A stretch of DNA of 64,000 nt from SHLQ01 sp033344795. Its GTDB lineage: Bacteria; Actinomycetota; Acidimicrobiia; Acidimicrobiales; SHLQ01. Within the stretch, counting starts at the first letter, position 1. Every line of letters starts with the position of its first letter. A program made the position numbers and the translations under genes. The stretch spans positions 2,604,001 through 2,668,000 of the forward strand of contig JAWPMS010000001.1 in assembly GCA_033344795.1 (NCBI GenBank), written 5' to 3'. Of this stretch, positions 52,462-61,574 are shown piece by piece. The notes under the pieces were generated by a model that searched no databases, had not been told where the DNA came from, and worked only from the letters and a program-made list of their open reading frames with translations.

Positions 52462-52498
52462 CCACCACATCACTCCCGCGAGATGGGAGAATGGCGCA

Positions 52499-55400
52499 AT
52501 GACGACGGCCGACTCCCGCGGGTCCACGACCCCTCGGCCTGATCCTCTCGAACGCGCGATTACCGCCGTGGTCGTTTTCGGCTCGGCTCTGTTCGTCTTC
52601 TGGCAGTTGCAGCCGGATCTGATCTTCACCAACACCACCCCAACCGGGGGTGACATGGGCGCACACGTCTGGGGTCCGGCGTTCCTTCGCGACGAATTGC
52701 TTCCCCAGTTTCAGCTGACGGGGTGGACGCCCGACTGGTACTCGGGATTTCCTGCGTTCCACTTCTACATGGTGATCCCGGCGCTCTTGATCGTCCTTCT
52801 CGACGTCGGGCTTCATCCGGTCCTGTCCATCCCCATCGTCTTGGGGTTGCTCGGTGGGGCCGTGTACACGCGTGTGATCGGAAGCCACGCGCTCACCCGC
52901 AAGCTTTCGATCGCTCTCGTGGTTGTTGCGCCGCTTCTCATCGGGCTTCCGTACAACATTGCGTTCAAACTCGTGGCCGTGAGCGGCGTCGTGATGTTCC
53001 CGGTCGCCGCGTGGGCATTGGGCCATCTTGGCGGGCTTCGTTTCCCGGGCCCCGCCGTCTTGAGCGTTGCGAGTCTCGCGTTCGCCTTCGACCGCTCGTT
53101 CAACATCTACGGCGGGAACATCGCATCCACGCTTGCCGGCGAGTTTGCGGCCTCGATTTCGCTGAGCCTCTCGCTGGTTGCCCTGGGCCTCATCATCCGG
53201 GGGACCCGCACGGGTGAGTATCGAGGGTGGGCGGCGGTCTTCATTGCGTTGACCGGGTTGTGCCACCTGCTCCCCGCCTTCTTCTTGCTGGCGGCGACTG
53301 GGTTGCTGATGGTGTTCCGCGTCGCCCAGCAGCGATGGTCATCTATCCCTTGGTTGATGACCGCCGGCGGGCTGTCGGCGTTGTTGTCTGCGTTCTGGGT
53401 GCTGCCGTTCTTCTTGCGAACCGACTATCTCAATGACATGGGCTGGGAACGTATCGAGCTGCTGCATTCGCCGCTCGTCACGCGAAGCAAGCTCAATCCG
53501 TCTGAGGTGTTGAGCGACTACCCACCGTTGCCCGTCCTGTTGCTGCTGGCCGGAATCGGACTTGTGTTGTCCCTCAAGAATCGGGTCGAGCTCGGAGCCC
53601 TGTTGGCCCTGATGGCAGGCGTCATGGCGTTCGGTTTCGTCTATTTTCCGGACGGCAGGCTTTGGAATGCCAGAATCCTTCCGTTTTATTACCTGAGCGT
53701 CACGCTCCTCGCGGGCGTTGGTATCGCGCTCCTGATCAAACTCTTGCTCGATACGCCCGCCGTCATTCGTGCTGGCTTGTTCGCGTCCTCGATCATTCTG
53801 TTGATCCCGACGGAGATACGAGATGCCTGGGTCTGGCCGGAGCCCGGCGGCGACACGAGCTACCTGGGCCCGGCGCTTGGATACGCGGTGCGAGTTCTGG
53901 CGACGACGATGCTCATCGCACTTGTCGGCACCGAAATACCACGCCAGCTCAGCCGAAACCTTCGTGCGGGATGGGTGCTCGGCGTTGTTGTGGCGGTTGG
54001 GCTCTTGCTCGCTAGTCCTGCTCGCGAAACCACGGTCGACACGCTCGGCACGCCCGAAGGTGTGTGGTGGGCGGCCGTCTTGTTGGGCTCGATCGCCACG
54101 ATGTTGCTCGCCGCGTTGCGCTTCGCAACCCGTTTCAACAACGTGCGTGTGCCGAAATCGGCCGCGCCTGCCGAGCCCGTGGCGTCGGAACCTGACGCAG
54201 CGGCCGAACTCGATGTCGACCTTGCCTTCAACCAGGCGGTTGCCGCCGCGGAAGCCAGAGACGCCGATCTCGGAATCGACACGGAAGTGTTGCCGCTACC
54301 GGAGACAGAGGATCTGCCGAGGTTGGGAGTACCCGATCGACAGACGGCCTTGTTGGCAGCGCCACTTGTCGTCGCGGGTGTGATGTTCGTGCTCTTGGGC
54401 CTGGCGCTCAACGTGGTCGGCGGCGCCGCCAATACCGACGAGGGCCGTTCGTGGAGTTTCGCCGGCCTCGACATCACGTCGGACGACAACAGTTTCGTGG
54501 ACGGTTGGGCGCGCTGGAACTTCTCGGGGCTCGAGTCGAAGACGCGAAACGAGGGCTCTGTCGGAGACGTTGGACAGGGCGGTTGGGACGAGTACCAATA
54601 CGTGCAACGGACCATGGTGGGCGTCGGTCAACAGGTCGGCTGCGGTCGGGCGATGTGGGAGTTCGCCCCCGAACTCAACCGCTACGGCACGACGATGGCG
54701 ATGATGTTGCTTCCCATGTGGACGGACGGCTGTATTGGTTCGATGGAGGGCCTCTACTTCGAGGCGACACCGACCGTTCCCTATCACTTCCTGTTGCAGA
54801 CCGACCTCTCCGCGCCGAGCCGCAAGGTGGGCGTTTCCGAGTCGGTCGGTGGTCCGTCTCAGGCCATGCGAGATCTGCCGTACGGAACGTTTGACATCGA
54901 CCGAGGAGTCGATCGTCTGCACGAGTTGGGGGTTCGCTACTACCTTGCCTTCAGCCCACAAACGATCGAAGCAGCTCGACTGCACCCCGAACTCGAAGAG
55001 GTGACGAGTGCGTCGCCGTGGGTCGTCTTCGAGACTCGCTCACAACTCGTCGAGCCGCTCGACGTGACACCCGTCGTCATCGACGGGGTGCGAAACCACC
55101 AAGACCAATGGCTCGACGTGGGGGTCGAGTGGTTCGGGGAACTCGACGAGGTTCGACCGGCTTCGTCGGGTCCGGTGAACTGGCAACGGGTCGCAGCGGC
55201 CGAGATCGTCGAACGCTACGAGGCGGAGGGAACCGTGCGCGCGGGTTCGATCGGGACCGGTGATCCGGCGATGGCCGACGTCTTGCCCGTCGATCAGGTG
55301 CTCATCCCGACAGAGGTATCGAACGTGCTGGCCGAGACCGATCGAATCTCGTTTTCGGTCGACCAGATCGGAACTCCCGTCCTGGTGCGGGCGTCCTATT

Positions 55401-55591
55401 TCCCCAGCTGGCAGGCGAACGGCGCCGACGGACCGTACCGAGTAGCCCCCAACTTCATGGTCGTCGTGCCGACAGAAACCGATGTGGAATTGGTCTTCAC
55501 TCGCAAGGCTGCTGACTGGGTTTCGATCGCGCTCACCATCGCTGGACTCGCCGGCCTGATCATGTTGGCGCGACGCCCCGAGAAGCCGTGA
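52499..55591 (+). CDS. Large GT-C-like membrane protein (6-pyruvoyl-tetrahydropterin synthase-related membrane domain)
   Basis: A 1030-residue protein with about twelve membrane spans in its first 600 residues. After the first span comes PTGGDMGAHVWGPAFLRDELLPQF and GWTPDWYSGFPAFHFYM, the early acidic/aromatic pattern of the PTPS-related membrane family, whose layout resembles GT-C sugar transferases with catalytic acids in the first outer loop. An acidic insert (about 560-610) and a large extracellular domain follow, with a final span at the C-terminus. It probably uses a lipid-linked sugar. The ATG at 52499 is the first start before the first span. The next gene overlaps it by GTGA. Confidence 0.85.
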   Translation: MTTADSRGSTTPRPDPLERAITAVVVFGSALFVFWQLQPDLIFTNTTPTGGDMGAHVWGPAFLRDELLPQFQLTGWTPDWYSGFPAFHFYMVIPALLIVLLDVGLHPVLSIPIVLGLLGGAVYTRVIGSHALTRKLSIALVVVAPLLIGLPYNIAFKLVAVSGVVMFPVAAWALGHLGGLRFPGPAVLSVASLAFAFDRSFNIYGGNIASTLAGEFAASISLSLSLVALGLIIRGTRTGEYRGWAAVFIALTGLCHLLPAFFLLAATGLLMVFRVAQQRWSSIPWLMTAGGLSALLSAFWVLPFFLRTDYLNDMGWERIELLHSPLVTRSKLNPSEVLSDYPPLPVLLLLAGIGLVLSLKNRVELGALLALMAGVMAFGFVYFPDGRLWNARILPFYYLSVTLLAGVGIALLIKLLLDTPAVIRAGLFASSIILLIPTEIRDAWVWPEPGGDTSYLGPALGYAVRVLATTMLIALVGTEIPRQLSRNLRAGWVLGVVVAVGLLLASPARETTVDTLGTPEGVWWAAVLLGSIATMLLAALRFATRFNNVRVPKSAAPAEPVASEPDAAAELDVDLAFNQAVAAAEARDADLGIDTEVLPLPETEDLPRLGVPDRQTALLAAPLVVAGVMFVLLGLALNVVGGAANTDEGRSWSFAGLDITSDDNSFVDGWARWNFSGLESKTRNEGSVGDVGQGGWDEYQYVQRTMVGVGQQVGCGRAMWEFAPELNRYGTTMAMMLLPMWTDGCIGSMEGLYFEATPTVPYHFLLQTDLSAPSRKVGVSESVGGPSQAMRDLPYGTFDIDRGVDRLHELGVRYYLAFSPQTIEAARLHPELEEVTSASPWVVFETRSQLVEPLDVTPVVIDGVRNHQDQWLDVGVEWFGELDEVRPASSGPVNWQRVAAAEIVERYEAEGTVRAGSIGTGDPAMADVLPVDQVLIPTEVSNVLAETDRISFSVDQIGTPVLVRASYFPSWQANGADGPYRVAPNFMVVVPTETDVELVFTRKAADWVSIALTIAGLAGLIMLARRPEKP

Positions 55592-56751
55592 AGAGACGGC
55601 TGCGGTTCTTCGTCGCAGTCGCCCTGACGGCGACCGCGATCGATCTTTTTGCGTACTTGTTTCTGCGCGACCTTGGTTTCCGCTGGTGGGCCGCCGACAT
55701 TGCTGCGCTCGTGGCGGCCGCGATATTTGGCATCTCGGCGCATCGGCGTCTCACGCTTCGAAACGACCCCAACCTCCGGTGGATTCATCGGCCGGTGGCG
55801 TTCACGGCTTCGATCACCCTCGCGGGGTTGGTCGATCTGGCGGTGTTGTTCAACTCGGAGGAGCGCGCGTGGTTGGCCAAGTCGATTGCCATTGCGGCGG
55901 CGGCGCTCGTTCGAGCAGTTTCGAATCGGTGGTTTCTCTTTTCCATCGTGCGCAGCGAGCAGGAGTCGCCCGCCAGGCGAGCTGCCCCAACGGATCCGCT
56001 ACGGCTCTCGGTGGTGGTACCGGCGTACAAGGAAGTCGACCGCATTGCGGGAACCATCGAGGTCTTGCACTCGCACATCGCAAATCTCATTGACCCGAAC
56101 GACTTCGAGATCGTGGTGGTCGACGATGGCTCGGGCGATGGGACCGTCGATGCAGCAAATCGGACCGGTCTCGCTCGAGGAATCGTGCTTCCGGAGAACC
56201 TCGGAAAGGGCGGCGCGGTTCGAGAGGGCATGCGCGCCGCTCGCGGCCGCAGCCGGGTGTTTCTCGATGCGGACCTGGCATACGGCCCCGATGAAGTGAT
56301 TCGGATCATGGGTGAGCTCGAGGACGGTTGGGATGTCGTCGTCGGCTCGCGTCGCGATTCGAGGCTGGTAACGCAGACCAGCGCCGGGTTGGTGCGCGAC
56401 GTTGGTGGCCGCCTCGTCAATCTGGCAACACATGTGTTGTTGCTCGGGCAATACCGAGACACCCAAGCCGGCTGCAAGGGCTTTCGAAGTGATGTCGCAG
56501 AGTTGATCTTCTCGAAGACCCAGCTGAACGGGTTTTCCTTCGACATCGAGATCTTCCATTTGGTCGAGCGGTGGCGCTTGACGTTGAAGGAGATCCCGAT
56601 GTCCGTGGCGGAAACCGACGCTTCGACCGTGAATCTGGTGTCCGACACGATCCAGCTCTTGGCAGACCTCGGCCGCATTCGACGGTGGTCGGCTCGGGGT
56701 GTGTACACCGATCCCGACGCGGTGGCATTGTTGCCCGTCGCGAATTCGTAG
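55588..56751 (+). CDS. GtrA-like domain fused to GT2 (dolichyl-phosphate sugar synthase-like)
   Basis: A 387-residue protein. Residues 1-125 have four membrane spans in a GtrA/flippase-like arrangement; residues 135-380 are a GT2 domain with VVVPAYKEVDRI, VVVDDGSGDGT, ENLGKGGAVREGM and FLDADLAYGP, closest to dolichyl-phosphate glucose or mannose synthases. A single polypeptide could thus load a sugar onto a polyprenyl phosphate and flip it. It starts with GTG overlapping the GT-C-like gene, which would use that lipid-linked sugar outside, an appealing pathway but inferred. Confidence 0.9.
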   Translation: MKRRLRFFVAVALTATAIDLFAYLFLRDLGFRWWAADIAALVAAAIFGISAHRRLTLRNDPNLRWIHRPVAFTASITLAGLVDLAVLFNSEERAWLAKSIAIAAAALVRAVSNRWFLFSIVRSEQESPARRAAPTDPLRLSVVVPAYKEVDRIAGTIEVLHSHIANLIDPNDFEIVVVDDGSGDGTVDAANRTGLARGIVLPENLGKGGAVREGMRAARGRSRVFLDADLAYGPDEVIRIMGELEDGWDVVVGSRRDSRLVTQTSAGLVRDVGGRLVNLATHVLLLGQYRDTQAGCKGFRSDVAELIFSKTQLNGFSFDIEIFHLVERWRLTLKEIPMSVAETDASTVNLVSDTIQLLADLGRIRRWSARGVYTDPDAVALLPVANS

Positions 56752-56804
56752 CGGGTTTTCTCCGGACAAACGCCACACTGGCGGCGAATCGAGGTGGGAG
56801 TGTC

Positions 56805-58151
56805 ATGGGTGACATCGATGCAATCTTCAAGGCGTACGACGTTCGAGGTCTCGCACCCGAGGAGCTAGATGCAGAACTCAGTCGGAATATCGGTGCCGCG
56901 TTCGCTCGATTCGTCTCGGACGCCGAGGACGCCAGAGCGATCGTTGTCGGCCATGACATGCGTCCGACGGGTCCGGAGTTCGCGGCGGCGTTCGCCGAGG
57001 GGGCGATGAGCCAGGGGGTCGATGTGATCGACGTGGGCCTCATGTCGACCGACATGTTGTATTTCGCCTCGGGCTCAATGGACGTTCCCGGCGCCGTGTT
57101 CACGGCGTCGCACAACCCCGCTGGTTACAACGGGATCAAGATGTGCCTCCGGGCGGCCGCTCCGCTGGGGGCTGACAGCGGACTTCTCGAGGTGAAAGAG
57201 ACGGCCCGTTCGCCGCTACCGCCGCGCGGGATTTCAGGTCGGCGAACGGAGCAAACCATTCTCGATGGTTTCGCGGAGCATGTGCTGTCGTTCGTCGATG
57301 TGGAGGGGTTGCGCCCGCTGAAGGTCGTGGCAGACACGGCCAACGGAATGGGCGGACTGGTCGTTCCTGCGGTGTTCGACTCCCTGCCGTTCGATCTCGA
57401 GATCATGTACGAGGAGCTCGACGGAACCTTTCCGAACCACCCCGCCGACCCGCTCCAGGAATCGAATCTGGTCGACCTCAAGCGGCGTGTGCTCGAAGTC
57501 GGCGCCGACATCGGCCTCGCGTTCGACGGCGATGCAGATCGGGTCTTCCTCGTCGATGGCGAGGCCGAAGGCGTCTCGGGCTCGCTGACCACGGCCCTCG
57601 TCGCGCAGCAAATTCTCGATCGCGAGCCGGGCGCGACCATTCTGCACAACTTGATCTGCTCGAAGGTCGTACCCGAGCTGGTTGGCGAACTCGGTGGTAC
57701 GGCCGTGAAGACTCGGGTGGGACACAGCTTCATCAAGGCGGTGATGAAGGAAACCGGCGCGGCGTTCGGTGGTGAGCACTCGGGTCACTACTATTTTCGT
57801 GACAACTACCGCGCAGACTCTGGCCTGATCGCAGCGGTGGTCGTGCTCGCTGCCATGAGCAAGTCGGGCAGGAGTCTCGCCGATCTCGTTGCGCCGCTGC
57901 GCCGATATGAGGCCTCTGGCGAATTGAACACGACGGTGGCAGACACCGACGCGGTGATCGAACATGTCTCCAGCGTCTTCGCCGCGGCACACCAGGATCG
58001 TCTCGATGGTCTCACCGTCGATATGGGCGATTGGTGGTTCAACCTTCGAGCGTCGAACACCGAACCGCTGCTTCGACTCAATCTGGAAGCACCAACGGCC
58101 GCCGAAGTCGGTCGTCGCGTGGCCGAGGTACGTGCCCACATGGCCCTGTAG
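56805..58151 (+). CDS. manB: Phosphomannomutase/phosphoglucomutase
   Basis: A 448-residue alpha-D-phosphohexomutase interconverting mannose-6-phosphate and mannose-1-phosphate. The phosphoserine is S102 in TASHNPAGYNG, metal-binding DGDADR is at 241-246, GGEHSGH is the substrate loop, and RASNTEPLLR the phosphate-binding end. The ATG at 56805 follows GAGG. It supplies GDP-mannose and related sugars and heads the conserved run manB-Trm112-like-ahcY. Confidence 0.97.
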   Translation: MGDIDAIFKAYDVRGLAPEELDAELSRNIGAAFARFVSDAEDARAIVVGHDMRPTGPEFAAAFAEGAMSQGVDVIDVGLMSTDMLYFASGSMDVPGAVFTASHNPAGYNGIKMCLRAAAPLGADSGLLEVKETARSPLPPRGISGRRTEQTILDGFAEHVLSFVDVEGLRPLKVVADTANGMGGLVVPAVFDSLPFDLEIMYEELDGTFPNHPADPLQESNLVDLKRRVLEVGADIGLAFDGDADRVFLVDGEAEGVSGSLTTALVAQQILDREPGATILHNLICSKVVPELVGELGGTAVKTRVGHSFIKAVMKETGAAFGGEHSGHYYFRDNYRADSGLIAAVVVLAAMSKSGRSLADLVAPLRRYEASGELNTTVADTDAVIEHVSSVFAAAHQDRLDGLTVDMGDWWFNLRASNTEPLLRLNLEAPTAAEVGRRVAEVRAHMAL

Positions 58152-58160
58152 CGTGAGGCC

Positions 58161-58397
58161 ATGGCACTCGCGACACAGCTGCTCGACATCTTGGCCTGCC
58201 CGAGCGACAAAGGTCCGCTCCTCTATTTTGAAGACGAGCAGAGCCTCTACAACCCTCGGCTGAAGCTTCGATATTCGATCGTCGATGACATCCCGATCAT
58301 GCTGATCGACAAGGCCGAGGCGCTCGATGATGACGAACACGATCGACTCATCGCTTTGGCGGCCGACAGCGACATCACGCCGACCTTCGAGGTCTGA
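58161..58397 (+). CDS. Trm112-like protein
   Basis: A 78-residue protein with LLDILACPSDKGPL and LRYSIVDDIPIMLIDKA, the core of the Trm112/YcaR-like family, which in eukaryotes activates methyltransferases. Only one of the usual cysteines is present (in CPSD), so the zinc site is lost, as in many bacterial members. It lies nine bases after manB and probably shares its transcript. Its role in bacteria is unclear. Confidence 0.9.
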   Translation: MALATQLLDILACPSDKGPLLYFEDEQSLYNPRLKLRYSIVDDIPIMLIDKAEALDDDEHDRLIALAADSDITPTFEV

Positions 58398-58523
58398 TCA
58401 ACAACGCGAGGTGTTGCATCCTCGCATCGGTGCCTGAGTTGACGCCCTAGACTGATTGCGGCTGAACAGACGTTTCAGAGTGGCCAGTTGGCCCCAGCCT
58501 TCGAATTCACTTCAGGAGCCAAC

Positions 58524-59972
58524 ATGTCAACCACTGATTTCAAGGTCGCGGACCTTTCCCTTGCCGAGTTCGGTCGCAAGGAGATCCGCCTCGCCGAACA
58601 CGAGATGCCCGGCCTCATGTCGCTGCGTGGCGAGTTTGGCGACGCCCAGCCTCTGGCTGGTGCCCGCATCGCCGGATCACTGCACATGACCATCCAAACC
58701 GCCGTGCTGATCGAAACCCTTGACGCCCTGGGCGCCGAGGTTCGTTGGGTCACGTGCAACATCTTTTCCACACAAGATCATGCGGCGGCAGCGGTGGCGT
58801 GCGGGCCCGAAGGCACGGCAGAGAACCCAAAAGGCATCCCGGTGTTCGCATGGAAGGGCGAGACGCTCGAGGAGTACTGGTGGGCTACAGAGCAACTGTT
58901 CCACTGGCCTGACGGCGGCGGCCCGAATCTGATCCTCGATGACGGCGGCGACGCCACCATGCTCGTCCACAAGGGTCTCGAGTTCGAAAAGGCCGGGGCG
59001 ATTCCGGAGACCAGCGAGGATGCATCCGAAGAGGAGGGCGTCTTCATGGAGCAGCTGCGGAGCATCGCTGCGCAGGACAGCGAGTTCTGGCACAAGATCG
59101 CTCCTGGCATCCGTGGCGTCTCGGAGGAGACCACCACTGGTGTGCACCGCCTCTATCACATGCGTGACGCTGGCGAGCTTCTGTTTCCGGCGATCAATGT
59201 GAACGACGCGGTCACCAAGTCGAAATTCGACAACCTGTACGGCATCCGACACAGCCTGGTCGACGGCATCAACCGTGGCACCGACGTCATGCTTGGCGGC
59301 AAGACCGCGGTGGTCTGCGGGTACGGCGATGTCGGCAAGGGTTGCGCCGCCTCTCTCAAGGGCCAGGGCTGCAAGGTCATCGTCACCGAGGTCGACCCCA
59401 TCTGTGCGCTGCAGGCTGCCATGGAGGGCTTCGACGTCCTGCGTCTCGAAGACGTCATGGAAACCGCTGACTTGTTCATCACGACGACCGGCAACAAGGA
59501 CATCATCTCGGCCGAGCACATGGCTCGCATGAAGCACCAGGCGATCGTTGGAAACGTCGGTCACTTCGACAACGAGATCGACATGGCGGGCCTCGAGAAG
59601 ATGTCCGATGTCCAGCGCACGAACATCAAGCCACAGGTCGACGAGTACGTCTTCCCCGACGGTCACTCGGTACTCGTGCTCTCCGAGGGGCGTTTGTTGA
59701 ACCTCGGCAACGCCACGGGACACCCCAGCTTCGTGATGTCGTTCAGTTTCACGAACCAGGTGTTGGCCCAGATGGAGCTGCACGACAACGCCGAGGCGTA
59801 CGCAGATCCTGCACCGCAGGTGGTCACGTTGCCGAAGCATCTCGATGAGAAGGTGGCACGCCTGCACCTCGACCATCTGGGTGTCCGCCTCACGGAGATG
59901 AGCCAGGAACAGGCCGACTACATCGGTGTGGCCGTCGACGGGCCCTACAAGCCCGACCACTACCGCTACTGA
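58524..59972 (+). CDS. ahcY: Adenosylhomocysteinase
   Basis: A 482-residue enzyme that splits S-adenosylhomocysteine into adenosine and homocysteine and so keeps methyl transfer running. Catalytic and NAD-binding motifs include TCNIFSTQDHAAAA, the GYGDVGKG NAD loop at 267-273 preceded by glycine, and the C-terminal PDHYRY with the conserved lysine and tyrosine. AGGAG lies six bases before the ATG at 58524. A 126-base leader separates it from the Trm112-like gene; I see no riboswitch consensus there. Confidence 0.98.
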   Translation: MSTTDFKVADLSLAEFGRKEIRLAEHEMPGLMSLRGEFGDAQPLAGARIAGSLHMTIQTAVLIETLDALGAEVRWVTCNIFSTQDHAAAAVACGPEGTAENPKGIPVFAWKGETLEEYWWATEQLFHWPDGGGPNLILDDGGDATMLVHKGLEFEKAGAIPETSEDASEEEGVFMEQLRSIAAQDSEFWHKIAPGIRGVSEETTTGVHRLYHMRDAGELLFPAINVNDAVTKSKFDNLYGIRHSLVDGINRGTDVMLGGKTAVVCGYGDVGKGCAASLKGQGCKVIVTEVDPICALQAAMEGFDVLRLEDVMETADLFITTTGNKDIISAEHMARMKHQAIVGNVGHFDNEIDMAGLEKMSDVQRTNIKPQVDEYVFPDGHSVLVLSEGRLLNLGNATGHPSFVMSFSFTNQVLAQMELHDNAEAYADPAPQVVTLPKHLDEKVARLHLDHLGVRLTEMSQEQADYIGVAVDGPYKPDHYRY

Positions 59973-59980
59973 TTTTCGCC

Positions 59981-60019
59981 GCGGGTCGGGATCCGTCGCC
60001 TGACGGCTCCTCGACCCGC
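59981..60019 (+). terminator. Long GC-rich hairpin after ahcY (possible terminator)
   Basis: GCGGGTCG at 59981-59988 pairs with CGACCCGC at 60012-60019, and an inner CCGTC/GACGG stem with a GCCT loop continues it after a mismatch and a bulge. It starts eight bases after the ahcY stop. There is no T run downstream, so an intrinsic terminator is only moderately likely; an RNA-stability hairpin is the alternative. Confidence 0.5.
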
Positions 60020-60165
60020 CTGCGGAACGCAAGCGCCTTTTCGCCCGAACCGGCTTCGCAGCTTCGGGCTGGCCGGACGCCGTGCCCGTCGGCGGGTGTT
60101 AGCACTTCGTGAATTCGGGGTGCGGTACCCAGTCGCGTGTCACACGCCGTCCCTAGAGTTCCCAT

Positions 60166-60768
60166 ATGTGGTTGTTCGAGGACCGGTGCGCTGTGTGTGA
60201 CGCTGCGGCCAATGGCGTCTGTGATGCGTGTGTGAATCAACTCGTTTCGGCTGATGTTCCGCCGTTGCTGTCGATCGAGGCTGCGACGGCGCTCTTCAGC
60301 TACGAAGGCGTTGGTGCCGAGCTGGTGCAGGCCTTGAAATACAAGAATCGTCGGTCTGCCCTCGGGCCGCTTGTCGATGCGCTTGCCGGTTCACTGTCGA
60401 CAGAGTTCGATGCGATCGTCGCCGTGCCCGGCCACCCGGTCCGAGTCCGCGAGCGTGGTGTCGACATTCCGGCGGTCATGGCAAGACGGGTGTCTCGCCG
60501 ACTCGACGTTCCCACCGCGGAGCTCTTACTTCGCGTCGATGATGGGTCACAGACCCATCGCGACCGCTTCGAGCGTCTCTCCATCGAATTTCGGGCCATC
60601 CGCTCTGCGCCCGAGCGTGTTTTGTTGGTCGACGATGTCGTCACCACGGGCGCCACCGCAGTCGCGTGTGCCGACGCCTTGCGGGTTGCGGGCGCCAAGG
60701 TTGTTTCGTTCAGCGCATTGGCCGCCACACCGGCCTCACATTTAACAAGTCAAGGCGCCATGCATTAG
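60166..60768 (+). CDS. comF: ComF-family phosphoribosyltransferase-like protein
   Basis: A 200-residue protein with an N-terminal zinc-knuckle part (CAVCDAAANGVCDAC, two CXXC pairs) and a phosphoribosyltransferase-like domain with the PRPP loop VLLVDDVVTTGATA. HRDRFERL is the usual ComF arginine-rich stretch. ComF supports DNA uptake in competent bacteria, but most actinobacterial genes have no proven role. As in mycobacteria, hpf and secA follow it. Confidence 0.93.
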   Translation: MWLFEDRCAVCDAAANGVCDACVNQLVSADVPPLLSIEAATALFSYEGVGAELVQALKYKNRRSALGPLVDALAGSLSTEFDAIVAVPGHPVRVRERGVDIPAVMARRVSRRLDVPTAELLLRVDDGSQTHRDRFERLSIEFRAIRSAPERVLLVDDVVTTGATAVACADALRVAGAKVVSFSALAATPASHLTSQGAMH

Positions 60769-60774
60769 TGTCGA

Positions 60775-60802
60775 TTGTCACAACAGAAGTGCCCAGTAAT
60801 AC
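60775..60802 (+). promoter_or_regulatory. Candidate housekeeping-sigma promoter for hpf
   Basis: TTGTCA at 60775-60780 and TAATAC at 60797-60802, separated by 16 bases, resemble -35 and -10 elements. They lie just after the comF stop, with predicted initiation near 60809, upstream of the chosen GTG at 60829. This would give hpf its own promoter. Spacing and sequence are good but not perfect. Confidence 0.5.
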
Positions 60803-60828
60803 AACTGAACAAGAACCGGAGGTTGCCA

Positions 60829-61386
60829 GTGCAGGTAAACATCAGCTCTCGTCGGACCGTGGTGAGTGACAGGTTGCAAGACCTCACTCGTTCAAAGCTG
60901 AGCAGGCTCGACAAATATGTCCCCGGATTAGAACGGGCTGATGTGCATTTCTGCGAGGAACGAAATCCGAGAATCTCTGACAAGGAGATCTGCGAGGTCA
61001 CGATGTTGGGGCACGGACATCATGTGCGCACCAAGGTGACCGCCCCCGATCCGTACACGGCGATCGACCGGGCCGCCGAGAAACTCGAGCACCAGCTGCA
61101 CAAGCTGAAGACGAAGATGCATCGTCATGAAGGAGCGGGAGAGTCCTCGATTCGTCTCGATGAGCCGTTGCCGATTTCAGGCGACGAGCCAGCCAACGAA
61201 GACAACGAGTCGAAGATCGTCAAGAAGAAGCAGTTCGTGATCGACCCGATCACGCCCGACGAAGCCGTGCTGCAGATGGAGCTGCTCGGTCACGACTTCT
61301 TCCTGTTCACCAACGCGGAGACGAACAAGTCAGCCGTGGTGTATCTCCGCGACGACGGCGACGTGGGACTGATCGACGGCGAGTGA
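60829..61386 (+). CDS. hpf: Ribosome hibernation-promoting factor, long form
   Basis: A 185-residue HPF. The N-terminal RNA-binding domain (VQVNISSRRTVV, then AIDRAAEKLEHQLHKLKTK) docks on 30S subunits, and the C-terminal domain (about 125-185: KQFVIDPITPDEAVLQMELLG, FFLFTNAETN, VVYLRDDG) dimerises two ribosomes into 100S particles. The long form is usual in actinobacteria. I place the start at GTG 60829, because GGAGG lies seven bases before it and the candidate promoter overlaps the alternative TTG at 60775. Confidence 0.95.
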   Translation: MQVNISSRRTVVSDRLQDLTRSKLSRLDKYVPGLERADVHFCEERNPRISDKEICEVTMLGHGHHVRTKVTAPDPYTAIDRAAEKLEHQLHKLKTKMHRHEGAGESSIRLDEPLPISGDEPANEDNESKIVKKKQFVIDPITPDEAVLQMELLGHDFFLFTNAETNKSAVVYLRDDGDVGLIDGE

Positions 61387-61404
61387 CGTCTCGGTAACTC
61401 GATA

Positions 61405-61445
61405 CTGACCCTGTCCGGCCCGTTGGGCCGGACAGGGTCAGTTTT
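61405..61445 (+). terminator. Rho-independent terminator after hpf
   Basis: A perfect 17-base stem (61405-61421 with 61425-61441) and a three-base loop GTT are followed by TTTT at 61442-61445. It sits 18 bases after the hpf stop, and separates hpf from secA, which starts at 61575 and needs its own promoter in the 129 bases between. Confidence 0.95.
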
Positions 61446-61574
61446 GGTGGGTGCGTCCAACGATGGGCCCGCCGCCGTTGTTCTTGCCGTGGGTTCGACA
61501 CGACCCTGAAAACCACGCGAGAAACCAGATGGTGACACAGGCTCTCAGCTTGACGCGGGTAGCGTGGTGAAGCT

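Noticed and set aside
58398..58523. S-adenosylhomocysteine riboswitch in the ahcY leader
   Set aside because: A small GCGAGG/CCTCGC hairpin is present, but I cannot fit the conserved core and pseudoknot of the known SAH riboswitch.
60106..60118. Half of a CIRCE-like element (TTAGCACTT) upstream of comF
   Set aside because: The matching right arm GAGTGCTAA is missing, so it cannot be an HrcA operator.
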